Source of the DNA: DATHTS01 sp041940425
GTDB taxonomy: Bacteria; Acidobacteriota; Blastocatellia; Pyrinomonadales; Pyrinomonadaceae
Assembly (NCBI GenBank): GCA_041940425.1
Contig: JBGTSF010000009.1
Coordinates: forward strand, 1 to 64,000
DNA length: 64,000 nt
Reading direction: 5' to 3'
The notes beneath the pieces were generated by a model. The model was not told the DNA's origin and ran no database searches. It saw only the letters and a list, made by a program, of their open reading frames with translations. Within the stretch, counting starts at the first letter, position 1, and the number at the start of each line of letters is the position of its first letter. A program made the translations under genes and the position numbers. Shown here one piece after another: positions 8,192 through 16,613 of this stretch.

Positions 8192-11100
8192 TTAGAAGGT
8201 AAACCGTCCGCCGATCTGTATGTCGCGCGGCAGATTGCGCTGTCCGCTGACGTAACCGAAAGCAGCGTTGGTCGTTGAAAGCTGCAAGCCGTTTCCGAGA
8301 TAAACCCAGTTCAGCGCGTTGATCGCTTCAACCCGAACCTGCAGTTTCATTCCTTCGCGGATGCGGAAATTTTTGGTCAAACCGACATCGAATTTCTGAA
8401 ACGGCTGATTGCGGAAATTGTCCAGCGTGTAGGGCAGAATCCGCAGAGAATTCTGACTGCTGACCGTATAGTTGTTGGCAAGATTGATGAAACCGGTCGT
8501 ATCGAAGGCGGGCGGTCCGCCTGCCACGCCGTAACGCACACCGTTCGCATCGCTCTGACCGATACGATTTACTAATTGATTTATGTCGCCCGTGTAAACC
8601 GCATTCTGCAGAACGAGCGGCTCGCCCGACTGCCATTCATAGACGGCGTTGAACTGCCATCCGCCGAAAACGGCTTCCGCGACCGGATGCCAGTTATTGA
8701 AAAACATCCTGTTTTTCCCGAACGGAAGTTCGTAAACGCCGGAAAAAGCGAAGCGGTGCGAACGGTCAAAGAGTGAGAGACTTTCGTTCAGATCTTCGTC
8801 CTGCGGATTCAGACGGCGCGTTTTTTCCATATCGCGTGACCACGTGTAAGAAGCGTTAAACGAAAGTCCGCGGCTTAAGCGTTTATTTGCCTGCAACTGA
8901 AGCGAGCGGTATTCGCTGCTTCCGTTGTATTCGGTTGTTACCAAATCCTGAAATTGCGGAAACGCCGTCAGCAGAAATCTGCGCTGAATCGTGTTGGCGT
9001 TAAGCGTCGAATTCTGTGGAACGAGACCGCGAAACGGATTGGGAACCGTCTGATTCAAAAATGTCTGCGTCGCCGTTACCGCCGCATTGATCGCTGCCGC
9101 GTCCGTTACGCCCGTAAAATCGTTGAGATATTGACGCGGAATATAATTTAACTGGCGAAGAACCGGCAAATTTCTGCCGCGCGAATAAACAAATGTCGCT
9201 TCGACACCGAAATCATACGGGAGTTCGCGCTGAACGCCGACGATAAATCTGGAGTAGTTAGCGTTTTCCCGTTCGAAAGTATTCAGAGTCGTTGATGTCG
9301 GTCCGGTCGCGTTCAGCGATCCGAGCGACGTGCCGATAAACGTATTCAAACCAAGGCTCGAACCGAGCGGCGGATTGACACCGTTCGGAAACGGGTTGTT
9401 GATGTCGGCGATAAACGTCAGACCGTTGTTGGTCGAAGGCGTGAACGAGGTCAATGCCCGGAAACCGCTCTGGTCAATCGGCTGAATTTGAAACGGCGCG
9501 GTGAAAATTCCGAAACCGCCGCGAATCACGGTTTTATCGTCAATGGCGTAAGAAACGCCGATGCGCGGCTGGAAGTTGTTTTTGTCCGTCGCCTGATTGA
9601 CATCATCGGGGCTGGTCGCAAAAACCAATCCGCCCGCCAGATTTTCAAACACCGTGCGCGGGACGCTCGCCGGTACATTGGCATCGTAATTTGCCAGAAC
9701 CTGAGTTCGCAGAGGACTTGCCGCCGTCGTGCTGAAATCGGTGACGATTCTTCCTTCGGCTTCTCTCACGCCCGATTCGAGTTCGTAGCGCAAGCCGAGA
9801 TTCAAGGTCAGTTTTCGCGTAACGCGCCAGTCGTCCTGAAAGAAAAAGCCGCTGTAGTCGGAACTGACATCATAGACAGCCGACTGTTCGATCAGACTGT
9901 TGGAGTTTGCCGAAGGAATTCCGAGAAGAAACGCCGCCAGATCGCGCCCGATCTGATTGCGGATCGTCGAACTCGAATTCGATGCCGGAGACGTATAAAC
10001 GCCGTCGAACAGAAAGCGTCCCGCATTGTAGCCGTTCGTTTGACGGCTTTCCATAAGTTTGCGGTAATCGTAGCCGTATTTAAATGTGTGGTCGCCGAAG
10101 ATTTGCGTCACCGTCGGCTGGAAGGAAAAGAGTTTGAAGTTTCTCGTCAAGCCTTCGTTAAAATCCGCGCGTTCCGCGCCGAGCGTGTCGTAATTCGTCA
10201 GATCGAAACGCGGAAAGACGGTCGAACTGCTCAGAGCGGCGATGCCCGTAAATCCGAGATCACGGGCGGACATCGGGTTTGCCGGAACGCGCTCCTGCGT
10301 AAAATCGCTCAGGCTCGAACGAATGTCGAGAACGAAATTTGACGAAAGCACCGCCGTATAGTCAACGTTTCCGCCTTTATTCGTCCGGTATTCGAACCCC
10401 TGCGTTACCGAATCCGGCGTGTCGAGCCAGTTATAGCGGTCTTCCTGACTTTTGCTGTAATAGACCTTTCCAAAAATGCGGTGATTCGCATTGAAATTAT
10501 GGTCAATCCGCGTCAGGTAAGAATCATACGGGCGCGAAAGCGATTGATTCGAAAAATAATTGTCAACCACACCGGGCTGATTCGGCGCAGGATAAAGATT
10601 GAGAAAGGCAACCGCCGCCGGATTAAGTCTCGCGGTCGGAATGATATTTCCCGTAAACGGCGTGCGGCAGACGGTCGTGCCGGTGCTGCCCGCCGTGCAG
10701 GAGCTGTTTCTGAGCTGCGCCGTCGCCGGATCGTATATCAGGATCGGAGTCGAAAGAGAAAGAAGTTCCGAAAAATTTCCCTGCCGCATCAATGCGGTCG
10801 GAACGGTAAAAGTTTCCGGTTCGGCGCGTTCGTCCAACTGCTTTTCGTAAGCGAACATAAAAAACGTTTTGTCTCTTCCGTTATAGAGATAAGGAATATA
10901 GACCGGACCGTTGACCTGTCCGCCGTAGCGGTAGTAAGCGCGCGGCGCGCGTTCTTCACCGGCGCGGTTGGCAAAGAAATTGTTGGCAGTCAATTGTTCG
11001 GGACGATTGAAATAATAAACCGAACCGTGCAGTTTGTTTGTTCCGCTTTTGACCGCAACGTTGACGGTCGAGCCGGCGGTAAAACCGTTCTGCGCGTCGA

Positions 11101-11785
11101 AGGCGTTGGTCTGAATCTTGAACTGCGACAGCGCGTCAGCCGGAGGCGTGAATGCGACCGCTCCGTCAAAGGCGAGATTCGGCGAACCGTCGAGATTGAT
11201 CTGGTTGCCCGCCGCGCCGTTCGTTCTGATCGCGGCGAGATTGCCGTTGGCGGTCGGACCGGTAAACTGCGGATTTCCCGTGTAGGAAACGCCCGGTGCC
11301 TGCGTTGCCAGATTGTATGCCGCGCCTTCCGAAAGGGGCAGTTCTTCGATCTGACGCTGGGTGATGACCGTGCCGGTCGTTACCGAACCGCGTTCGATGA
11401 GTTCGGTGTCGGCGATGACGTTGACCTCGGTCGTCGAACCGATCTCCATCTGAAAATCAATCGTCAGACGGTCGTCAACCTTCAGATTGACCTTTTCCTG
11501 CGTCGAAGTTTTAAAGCCTTCGTTCGTGACCGTCACGCTGTAATTGCCGGGAAGAAGCAGCGGAACGGTATATGAACCCTGGTCATTCGTCGTCACGGTG
11601 TTTGCCACATTCGTTTCGATATTTTTGACGACCACGGTCGCCCCCGCAACCGCCGCGCCGTTCTGGTCGGTAACGGTTCCGGTGATCGTGCCGCGAAATT
11701 CTTGCGCGAAAACGGTCGTCATACCAACTAGAATTACAAAAAGCATTCCTAAAAAAACGTAATAACGGATTTTACTTTCTCTCAT
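8192..11785 (-). CDS. Oar-like TonB-dependent outer-membrane receptor (pectin operon)
   Basis: The protein is about 1197 residues from the ATG at 11785. I chose this start because AGGAGA lies just upstream and a signal peptide follows (FLGMLFVILVGMTTVFAQ); an in-frame upstream ATG at 11860 overlaps the promoter. After the signal come a carboxypeptidase-regulatory beta-sandwich (GTVTDQNGAAVAGATVVVKN), a plug domain and a long C-terminal barrel ending in a terminal phenylalanine (GGRFTF). Oar-like receptors are the usual acidobacterial equivalents of SusC porins, importing oligomers across the outer membrane. As first gene of the pectin operon it probably takes up pectic oligosaccharides. No SusD-like partner is seen nearby. 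Confidence 0.9.
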   Translation of the reverse strand: MRESKIRYYVFLGMLFVILVGMTTVFAQEFRGTITGTVTDQNGAAVAGATVVVKNIETNVANTVTTNDQGSYTVPLLLPGNYSVTVTNEGFKTSTQEKVNLKVDDRLTIDFQMEIGSTTEVNVIADTELIERGSVTTGTVITQRQIEELPLSEGAAYNLATQAPGVSYTGNPQFTGPTANGNLAAIRTNGAAGNQINLDGSPNLAFDGAVAFTPPADALSQFKIQTNAFDAQNGFTAGSTVNVAVKSGTNKLHGSVYYFNRPEQLTANNFFANRAGEERAPRAYYRYGGQVNGPVYIPYLYNGRDKTFFMFAYEKQLDERAEPETFTVPTALMRQGNFSELLSLSTPILIYDPATAQLRNSSCTAGSTGTTVCRTPFTGNIIPTARLNPAAVAFLNLYPAPNQPGVVDNYFSNQSLSRPYDSYLTRIDHNFNANHRIFGKVYYSKSQEDRYNWLDTPDSVTQGFEYRTNKGGNVDYTAVLSSNFVLDIRSSLSDFTQERVPANPMSARDLGFTGIAALSSSTVFPRFDLTNYDTLGAERADFNEGLTRNFKLFSFQPTVTQIFGDHTFKYGYDYRKLMESRQTNGYNAGRFLFDGVYTSPASNSSSTIRNQIGRDLAAFLLGIPSANSNSLIEQSAVYDVSSDYSGFFFQDDWRVTRKLTLNLGLRYELESGVREAEGRIVTDFSTTAASPLRTQVLANYDANVPASVPRTVFENLAGGLVFATSPDDVNQATDKNNFQPRIGVSYAIDDKTVIRGGFGIFTAPFQIQPIDQSGFRALTSFTPSTNNGLTFIADINNPFPNGVNPPLGSSLGLNTFIGTSLGSLNATGPTSTTLNTFERENANYSRFIVGVQRELPYDFGVEATFVYSRGRNLPVLRQLNYIPRQYLNDFTGVTDAAAINAAVTATQTFLNQTVPNPFRGLVPQNSTLNANTIQRRFLLTAFPQFQDLVTTEYNGSSEYRSLQLQANKRLSRGLSFNASYTWSRDMEKTRRLNPQDEDLNESLSLFDRSHRFAFSGVYELPFGKNRMFFNNWHPVAEAVFGGWQFNAVYEWQSGEPLVLQNAVYTGDINQLVNRIGQSDANGVRYGVAGGPPAFDTTGFINLANNYTVSSQNSLRILPYTLDNFRNQPFQKFDVGLTKNFRIREGMKLQVRVEAINALNWVYLGNGLQLSTTNAAFGYVSGQRNLPRDIQIGGRFTF

Positions 11786-11840
11786 CTTTTCTCCTGTGCT
11801 AATTATGCTGTTTATGGTTTTGTTTTTTAATAGCGGATAC

Positions 11841-11869
11841 ATCCTAATTGGTTTTACCAATTATTGCAA
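11841..11869 (-). promoter_or_regulatory. Promoter of the pectin operon
   Basis: On the minus strand TTGCAA (11869-11864) is followed after exactly 17 nt by TAGGAT (11846-11841). The expected transcript start is about 11834, giving a 5' leader of about 50 nt before the ATG at 11785. The spacer is filled by the palindrome at 11845-11863. Confidence 0.6.
11845..11863. promoter_or_regulatory. FadR/GntR-type operator, perfect 19-bp palindrome
   Basis: taattggt-ttt-accaatta is fully symmetric and contains the GGT-N3-ACC core typical of FadR-subfamily operators (general form TNGTNNNACNA). It occupies the -35/-10 spacer of the receptor promoter, an ideal position for repression by the GntR protein encoded at the end of the operon. 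Confidence 0.65.
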
Positions 11870-12020
11870 GTCAATATTTAAATTTTTTCCGATTTTTTTT
11901 ATTTTTTTGTAAAAATAGTGAAATCTGACCGGAAAACCTGCAAGACAGTTAAATTATTGCTGATTTTTTCTAAGTTTTATTTTCAGGTAGAATCTTACCA
12001 ATATCCATCATTTAAGATAA

Positions 12021-12034
12021 TAGGTTTGACCAAT
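12021..12034. promoter_or_regulatory. Possible second GntR operator
   Basis: taggtttgaccaat keeps the GGT-N3-ACC core with the same outer accaat half-site as 11856-11861. A lone accaat half-site is also present at 11997-12002. The sites lie 140-170 nt upstream of the operator in the promoter, a distance at which looping or a second promoter is possible. Confidence 0.35.
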
Positions 12035-12090
12035 TCATTAAAAAGATTAGTCGTAGTCTCAGAATTTATGATAAACGAAAATAAATCGGA

Positions 12091-12162
12091 ATAGCTGATA
12101 ACTGATAGATAATAGATGACAGATAAAATCTATCCCTTATCATCTTTCATCTATCATCTATT
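12091..12162. repeat. Heptamer-word palindromic element
   Basis: Degenerate 7-nt words (actgata, gataata, gatgaca) on the left are mirrored by ttatcat, ctttcat, ctatcat on the right. Outer arms aatagatga (12111-12119) and tcatctatt (12154-12162) are exact complements. The design is the same as element 21762-21866. Confidence 0.65.
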
Positions 12163-12272
12163 GCGGAGTTTTTATCACAATAAAATATTCATTCTCATAA
12201 AATTTGAAACACGACTAAAAGACTAAGATATTTTAATTGAAATGAAACTTTCCGGTTTTCGAAAGGTTTTTA

Positions 12273-12671
12273 TTACTTGATACTCAAAAAGTCTTCGATC
12301 CGTGTAATAGCGATCTGGCAGTGGTCTTCAAAAACAAGCGTGCCGGAAATTTTTTCGGCGTGCAGTGCTTCGACTCTTACGCCGTTGTTTTTCAGGATCG
12401 CGGACAGACGCTCCATCTGTTCGAGAAATTCTCCGGCACTTGTTTTAAACCAGAAATAAGTGTGCAGTTCTTCGCTTCTTTTTGCCGGATCGTCATAAAA
12501 TTCGGGAACGGGCAGATACTCGTCAAACCAACTGATAATTTTTTGCAGAGATTCCTTTTCCGCCGCGTCAATGGCGGAAAAATCCCTGACATAATCCGCC
12601 GCGCGAAAAATGCCTGTTTCCACGCGCCCCGTTTGGCGGTTAAAAAATTTGGCGATATAGCGTATATACAT
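12273..12671 (-). CDS. Hypothetical protein, 132 aa
   Basis: I do not recognise this family. The start MYIRYIAKFF at 12671 is preferred over an in-frame start at 12734 because a purine-rich GGAAAA precedes it and the longer version adds only a cysteine-rich tail. The protein has no signal peptide or membrane segment. It is mixed alpha/beta with a repeated aromatic/acidic pattern (SWFDEYLPVPEFYDD) and a conserved-looking C-terminus (FEDHCQIAITRIEDFLSIK). It stands alone between the pectin operon promoter region and the mqnE area. Function unknown. Confidence 0.6.
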   Translation of the reverse strand: MYIRYIAKFFNRQTGRVETGIFRAADYVRDFSAIDAAEKESLQKIISWFDEYLPVPEFYDDPAKRSEELHTYFWFKTSAGEFLEQMERLSAILKNNGVRVEALHAEKISGTLVFEDHCQIAITRIEDFLSIK

Positions 12672-12839
12672 TTCGCATTTTCCAAAAACGGTTTCAACTT
12701 TTTGCAGAATACACCAGCCGTAAATCAGCCGCAAAAACTCCGCCCGTCAAATAAACGCGCAAATTCAAGGATTTTCGGATAAACTTTCGTGGTCTTCTTT
12801 GATAAAATCAAGGCATAAGGATTGCCCTTTAAAATACTT

Positions 12840-12890
12840 ATGCAATTTTTATTTGATACGAACTTAAATAAATTGCCGCGAGCGTTTGGC
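12840..12890 (+). pseudogene. Decayed copy of the mqnE 5' end (copy A)
   Basis: The sequence starting atgcaatttttatttgata aligns with the first about 65 nt of mqnE (14832) and better still with copy B at 14146. It encodes MQFLFDTNLNK and then loses about 15 nt relative to copy B before the shared gcgtttggc. It lies directly before the first Uma2 gene and is no longer a usable ORF. Confidence 0.7.
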
Positions 12891-12911
12891 ATCCGTCAAA
12901 AGGAGTAAAGT

Positions 12912-13532
12912 ATGAGCGCAGTATTAGAAAAACCCGTTATTAACGAATTCGGACTTTCGAGATTCGTTTTACAGTTCAGTCCTTTTGTGGAAATGACGGA
13001 CGAACAATTTTTCGAGTTTTGTCAGGCGAACCGCGATGTGCGGATTGAAAAAAATGCCGAAGGAGAAATTATCATTATGCCGCCGACGGGTTGGGAAACG
13101 GGAGATAAAAATGCGGAAATAACGATGCAGTTAAGACAATGGACAAAACGCGACGGCGGCGGCAAAAGCGCGGATTCTTCCGCCGGATACAAAATGCCGA
13201 ACGGCGCGATCATGTCGCCCGACGCTTCATGGATCGCAAACGAGCGGCTCGAAAAAATCGCGCCCGAAAAACGCCGCAAATTTCTGCCGCTCGCGCCCGA
13301 TTTCGTTATCGAACTCCGTTCCCAAACCGATTCGCTCAAGGATTTGCAAAACAAAATGCAGGAATACATCGAAAACGGCATTAGCTTAGGCTGGCTGATT
13401 GATCCGCCATCGAAGCAGGTCTTTGTTTATCGTCCGAACATGGAAGTTGAAACTCTGGAAAATCCGGCGGAAATTTCCGGCGAACCGCTTCTCAAAGGTT
13501 TCGTGCTGAATTTGAAAGAGATTTGGGAGTAA
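12912..13532 (+). CDS. Uma2-family (DUF820) putative restriction endonuclease
   Basis: The protein has 206 residues with a strong Shine-Dalgarno (aaaaggagtaaagt). The PD-(D/E)XK-like core of the Uma2 family is visible: IIIMPPTG, the MSPDASW aspartate (Asp104), the FVIELRS glutamate (Glu134), a following lysine-containing helix, then GWLIDP and VYRP near the end. Members have the nuclease fold, but their biological role is not established; they are often multicopy in cyanobacteria, Chloroflexi and Acidobacteria. A paralogue lies at 15942-16577 on the other side of mqnE. The gene sits between two mqnE 5' remnants, so it may have arrived by insertion. Confidence 0.85.
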   Translation: MSAVLEKPVINEFGLSRFVLQFSPFVEMTDEQFFEFCQANRDVRIEKNAEGEIIIMPPTGWETGDKNAEITMQLRQWTKRDGGGKSADSSAGYKMPNGAIMSPDASWIANERLEKIAPEKRRKFLPLAPDFVIELRSQTDSLKDLQNKMQEYIENGISLGWLIDPPSKQVFVYRPNMEVETLENPAEISGEPLLKGFVLNLKEIWE

Positions 13533-13535
13533 CTT

Positions 13536-14141
13536 ATGAAATCAGCAAAAACTTTTATCGCATTTACTTTTCTTCTGGCTTTTGCGTTTCAAGTTTTGGC
13601 GCAAGAGCAAACGCCGAAGATTGTTTGGAAAAATCTACAAGAGAAATATGAAAGTTTCCAAACCATTAAGCCGATTATTGTAAATATAAGTAATTCACCA
13701 ATTTATTTTGATTGTGATCTAACTCATTTTGAGCAAACAAATTTATATAGATATGTCGAGAATTCTGATAACACAAAACTTTTATATTTAGATAATGAAA
13801 GTAACATTTGGAATTGGAATGTAATGATTTGTGGAACTGTTACTAAAGAAGAAAAGAATCAATTAAAAAGAAAATATAAAGAAACCGAGAAACTTCAAAA
13901 ACAAGGAAAATATCTTGAAAAAGGATGCAAAATAAATCCGAAAGAGGAATATGTTCTTAACTTCAATAATGAGCAATGGAAAAAACTTATCTATGGCGAT
14001 GGTATCGGTCCGACTTATAAATCAGGTAAATTTAAATTTGAAATTAATTATTGGTGGTATAACTCTTACAAAGATAAAGGAAAAATGATGACCGAATCGC
14101 CTGAGTTTGAAGTTATGAATAATAATTTTAATGAACAATAA
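13536..14141 (+). CDS. Hypothetical secreted protein, 201 aa
   Basis: A signal peptide (FIAFTFLLAFAFQVLA, cleavage near AQEQ) is followed by a lysine- and asparagine-rich beta-type domain with two cysteines (YFDCDLTHF and MICGTV) and aromatic strands near the end (EINYWWYNSY). The body is much more AT-rich than the neighbouring Uma2 and mqnE genes, which suggests recent acquisition. It begins 3 nt after the Uma2 stop and is probably co-transcribed. No family recognised. Confidence 0.7.
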   Translation: MKSAKTFIAFTFLLAFAFQVLAQEQTPKIVWKNLQEKYESFQTIKPIIVNISNSPIYFDCDLTHFEQTNLYRYVENSDNTKLLYLDNESNIWNWNVMICGTVTKEEKNQLKRKYKETEKLQKQGKYLEKGCKINPKEEYVLNFNNEQWKKLIYGDGIGPTYKSGKFKFEINYWWYNSYKDKGKMMTESPEFEVMNNNFNEQ

Positions 14142-14145
14142 TTTT

Positions 14146-14223
14146 ATGCAATTTTCATTTGACACAAACTTAAACAAAATTGCCGCGAAGGTTGAGCGAC
14201 AAGAGCGTTTGGCTATTATTTAA
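14146..14223 (+). pseudogene. Truncated copy of the mqnE 5' end (copy B)
   Basis: This stretch reads as a 25-codon mini-ORF beginning MQFSFDTNLNKI and containing VERQERLA. It closely matches the N-terminus of the intact protein at 14832 (MQFSYDKNLNLI, VRQERLT). A TAA ends it after the region of identity, and its end overlaps the toxin gene's 3' end on the other strand. It separates the Uma2/secreted-protein pair from the toxin-antitoxin pair. Confidence 0.75.
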
Positions 14224-14554
14224 AATCTTTTTCAACTTCATTGATGAGATATTTTAATTCTTCGTCGGTGATGTTTTCGGTTTCGGATTTGTCGTAGATT
14301 GATAATAAATAAACAGTTTCGGCGATTTTATAAAAGTAGGAAATAACCCGCGCGCCGCCGCTTTTGCCTTTGTTTTTGCTTGCAATTGCAAGGCGGATTT
14401 TATAGACGTTTCCGCCGAGCGAAGTTCCGAGCGCGGCATTTTCTTTTAGTTCGTCAACTAGTTTTTGAAGATCGTTCGGGAAGGATTTGTAGCGTTTGGC
14501 GAGTCGTTTCGCTTGTTTTTGAAAAGTTTTTCGGACGACGACCTTATTGCTCAT
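14216..14554 (-). CDS. RelE/HigB-like toxin
   Basis: The protein has 112 residues with the RelE/ParE fold pattern: a basic N-terminal helix (KTFQKQAKRLAKRYK), then strands with YKIRLA, the KGKSGGARVISYF turn typical of RelE/HigB-type mRNA interferases, and YLLSIYDKSE. Such toxins cleave mRNA on the ribosome and are held inactive by a co-expressed antitoxin. It overlaps the preceding antitoxin gene by 11 nt, as in many type II modules. The catalytic activity cannot be confirmed from sequence. Confidence 0.8.
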   Translation of the reverse strand: MSNKVVVRKTFQKQAKRLAKRYKSFPNDLQKLVDELKENAALGTSLGGNVYKIRLAIASKNKGKSGGARVISYFYKIAETVYLLSIYDKSETENITDEELKYLINEVEKDFK

Positions 14555-14780
14555 TTTTTAGTTCGGCTAAAAAATCGTCGGCTGATACTTCGCAGTTTGC
14601 GTCGCGGTTTTCATTTTGCAAATCTTTTTTGAGATCGGTCAGTGATTTTTTAAAGTCGCTGAGAACGTCTGCCTTATTAACGCGCTTCCTGAGACGCGAA
14701 ATTTCCCTTTGCAATTTTTCCCAATGCTCGATTGGCACGATAACTGCGTTTTGTTCCTTTGAGTATTGAATGTTTTCCAT
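14544..14780 (-). CDS. Antitoxin of the RelE-type pair
   Basis: A 78-residue protein upstream of the toxin and overlapping it by 11 nt. The N-terminal part (NAVIVPIEHWEKLQREI) resembles the Phd/RelB-type dimerisation and DNA-binding segment. The rest is a charged helix that would wrap the toxin. It is identified mainly by position and size. Such antitoxins normally repress their own operon; no obvious operator was seen in the short gap to mqnE. Confidence 0.7.
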   Translation of the reverse strand: MENIQYSKEQNAVIVPIEHWEKLQREISRLRKRVNKADVLSDFKKSLTDLKKDLQNENRDANCEVSADDFLAELKNEQ

Positions 14781-14831
14781 AGCAATTTAGATAACCGTTC
14801 GGAAAATTTGATAGAATTATAACAGAAAAAT

Positions 14832-15932
14832 ATGCAATTTTCATACGATAAAAATTTGAATTTGATATTTGAAAAGGTCGTGCGACAAGAGCGTCTGACC
14901 TTTGATGAAGGCATTGAATTATACAAAACCGACGATTTGAACGCGCTCGGAAAATTGGCGGATTTTGTGCGGCGGAAAAAACACGGCAAAACGACATATT
15001 ACAACGTCAACCGGCATTTTAATCATACGAATATCTGTGTCGCGGACTGTAAGTTCTGCGGGTTTTACAGAAGAGCAAGACAGGAAGACGCTTACACGCA
15101 TTCGATTGACGAAGGCATCGAGATCGCGCGGAATGCCGTTGCGGAAGGCGCGACCGAACTGCATATTGTCGGCGGTTTGAATACGAAACTGCCGTTCGAG
15201 TATTACACCGATCTGTTTTCGTCGCTCAAGCGCGAGTTTCCCGCTTTGCATCTGAAAGCTTTGACGATGGTCGAACTCGATTTTTTTGCGCGGTTTTACA
15301 AAATGCCGGACGAGGAAGTGATCGAAAAATTGAAAGCCGCCGGAATGGATTCGTGTCCGGGCGGCGGCGCGGAGATTTTTGCCGAGCCGACTCGTTCAAG
15401 AATTTGCGATCACAAATGCGACGGTGCGCGCTGGCTCGAACTCGCTGGGAAAGTTCATCAAGCGGGCTTGAAAACAAATGCAACGATGCTTTACGGACAT
15501 ATCGAATCAATCGAAGATCGCGTTGACCATTTGGTAAAACTGCGCGATCAGCAGGACAAAACCGGCGGTTTCCAATGTTTTATCCCGCTCGCGTTTTATC
15601 CGCCGGGAACCGCGCTTTCGTCTTTACCGGGACCGGACGCGATTGATAATTTGAAAACGATCGCTGTTTCGCGCTTGATGCTCGACAATTTCGATCATAT
15701 CAAAGCGTATTGGGTAATGCTCGGCAAAGCGACGGCGCAGACCGCTCTCCATTTCGGCGCGAACGATCTCGACGGCACGATCACCGACGGCGGAGAACTG
15801 ACGCACGCTTACGCGGCGGAAGGCGAAGTTAAAATGACCAAACAGGAAATTATCAAGATGATCGAAAATGCCGGATTTGAAGCGGTCGAGCGCGATACGG
15901 TTTATAATCGTGTGGAAAAAGCGGCAGTTTAA
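14832..15932 (+). CDS. mqnE: Aminofutalosine synthase MqnE (radical SAM)
   Basis: The protein has 366 residues. The radical-SAM cysteines are Cys69, Cys73 and Cys76 in NICVADCKFCGFYR. The family motifs HIVGGLN, KALTMVELDFF, DSCPGGGAEIF, NATMLYGHIES and NDLDGTITD follow in order. MqnE converts 3-(1-carboxyvinyloxy)benzoate and SAM to 6-amino-6-deoxyfutalosine in the alternative menaquinone pathway. The GGGAEIF and ATMLYGH motifs fit MqnE better than MqnC. No other menaquinone gene lies in the window. Two broken copies of its 5' end lie upstream, so its original promoter region has been rearranged. Confidence 0.92.
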   Translation: MQFSYDKNLNLIFEKVVRQERLTFDEGIELYKTDDLNALGKLADFVRRKKHGKTTYYNVNRHFNHTNICVADCKFCGFYRRARQEDAYTHSIDEGIEIARNAVAEGATELHIVGGLNTKLPFEYYTDLFSSLKREFPALHLKALTMVELDFFARFYKMPDEEVIEKLKAAGMDSCPGGGAEIFAEPTRSRICDHKCDGARWLELAGKVHQAGLKTNATMLYGHIESIEDRVDHLVKLRDQQDKTGGFQCFIPLAFYPPGTALSSLPGPDAIDNLKTIAVSRLMLDNFDHIKAYWVMLGKATAQTALHFGANDLDGTITDGGELTHAYAAEGEVKMTKQEIIKMIENAGFEAVERDTVYNRVEKAAV

Positions 15933-15941
15933 GGAGGAAAT

Positions 15942-16577
15942 ATGCAAGTGCTTTCGCCGGATAATCTGCTTCCGGCTTATGTTCCCGAAGAAACAAAATC
16001 GGTGCGGCTTCATTTCGAGTTTGAAGATGAAGACCGAAAAATGACTCCTGACGAATTTTGGGAATTCTGTGTAAAAAATCCGAAACTTCGGGCTGAACTT
16101 ACCAAAGAAGGAGACGTGATAATTATGCCGCCGACCGGATTTGAAACGAGTGATAGAAATCTGGAAATTTTACTTCAATTAGGAAATTGGGCAAAGAAGG
16201 ATAAAACCGGAATTGCCACCGAATCGAACGCCGGTTTTGTTTTGCCGAACGGCGCGACGCGCTCGCCCGACGCGGCTTGGACGCTGAAAGCGCGGCTCGA
16301 AAAATTTACTAAAGAAGAAAGACAAAAATTCTTGCCGTTATGTCCCGATTTTGTCGTCGAACTTCGCTCGGCTTCCGACACTTTAAAGGATTTAAAGGAA
16401 AAGTTGGAAGAATTTATTGAAAACGGCGCGAGGCTCGGCTGGCTGATTGATCCGCAAAATAAAACCGTCTATGTTTATCGCCCGGATTCGGAAACGGAAA
16501 CTTTGAAAAATCCAGAAACGCTTTCGGGCGAAGATGTTTTGGAAAATTTTATACTCGATTTGAAGGAAATCTGGTAA
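15942..16577 (+). CDS. Uma2-family (DUF820) putative restriction endonuclease, second copy
   Basis: The protein has 211 residues and starts 9 nt after mqnE with a near-perfect Shine-Dalgarno (aaggagg). It shares with the copy at 12912 the stretches IIMPPTG, PNGA-SPDA-W, KFLPL-PDFV-ELRS and GWLIDP, so the two are clear paralogues that have diverged. The PD-(D/E)XK core residues are retained. Co-transcription with mqnE is likely from the spacing; a functional link is not implied. Confidence 0.85.
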   Translation: MQVLSPDNLLPAYVPEETKSVRLHFEFEDEDRKMTPDEFWEFCVKNPKLRAELTKEGDVIIMPPTGFETSDRNLEILLQLGNWAKKDKTGIATESNAGFVLPNGATRSPDAAWTLKARLEKFTKEERQKFLPLCPDFVVELRSASDTLKDLKEKLEEFIENGARLGWLIDPQNKTVYVYRPDSETETLKNPETLSGEDVLENFILDLKEIW

Positions 16578-16613
16578 AGCACTTTAGCCTTTAAATAGAC
16601 GGCTTAAAAATTT

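Larger units (their letters stand above)
11870..12272. other. AT-rich intergenic region upstream of the pectin operon
   Basis: About 400 nt without a supported gene. It contains the possible second operator at 12021 and a word-repeat palindrome at about 12091-12162. Nothing else was recognised. Confidence 0.6.

Noticed and set aside
9488..11575. Long plus-strand ORFs opposite the pectin receptor gene (284 and 364 codons)
   Set aside because: They lie fully antisense to a clear TonB receptor, have arginine/valine-rich compositions expected of a complementary frame, and no ribosome site or recognisable domain.
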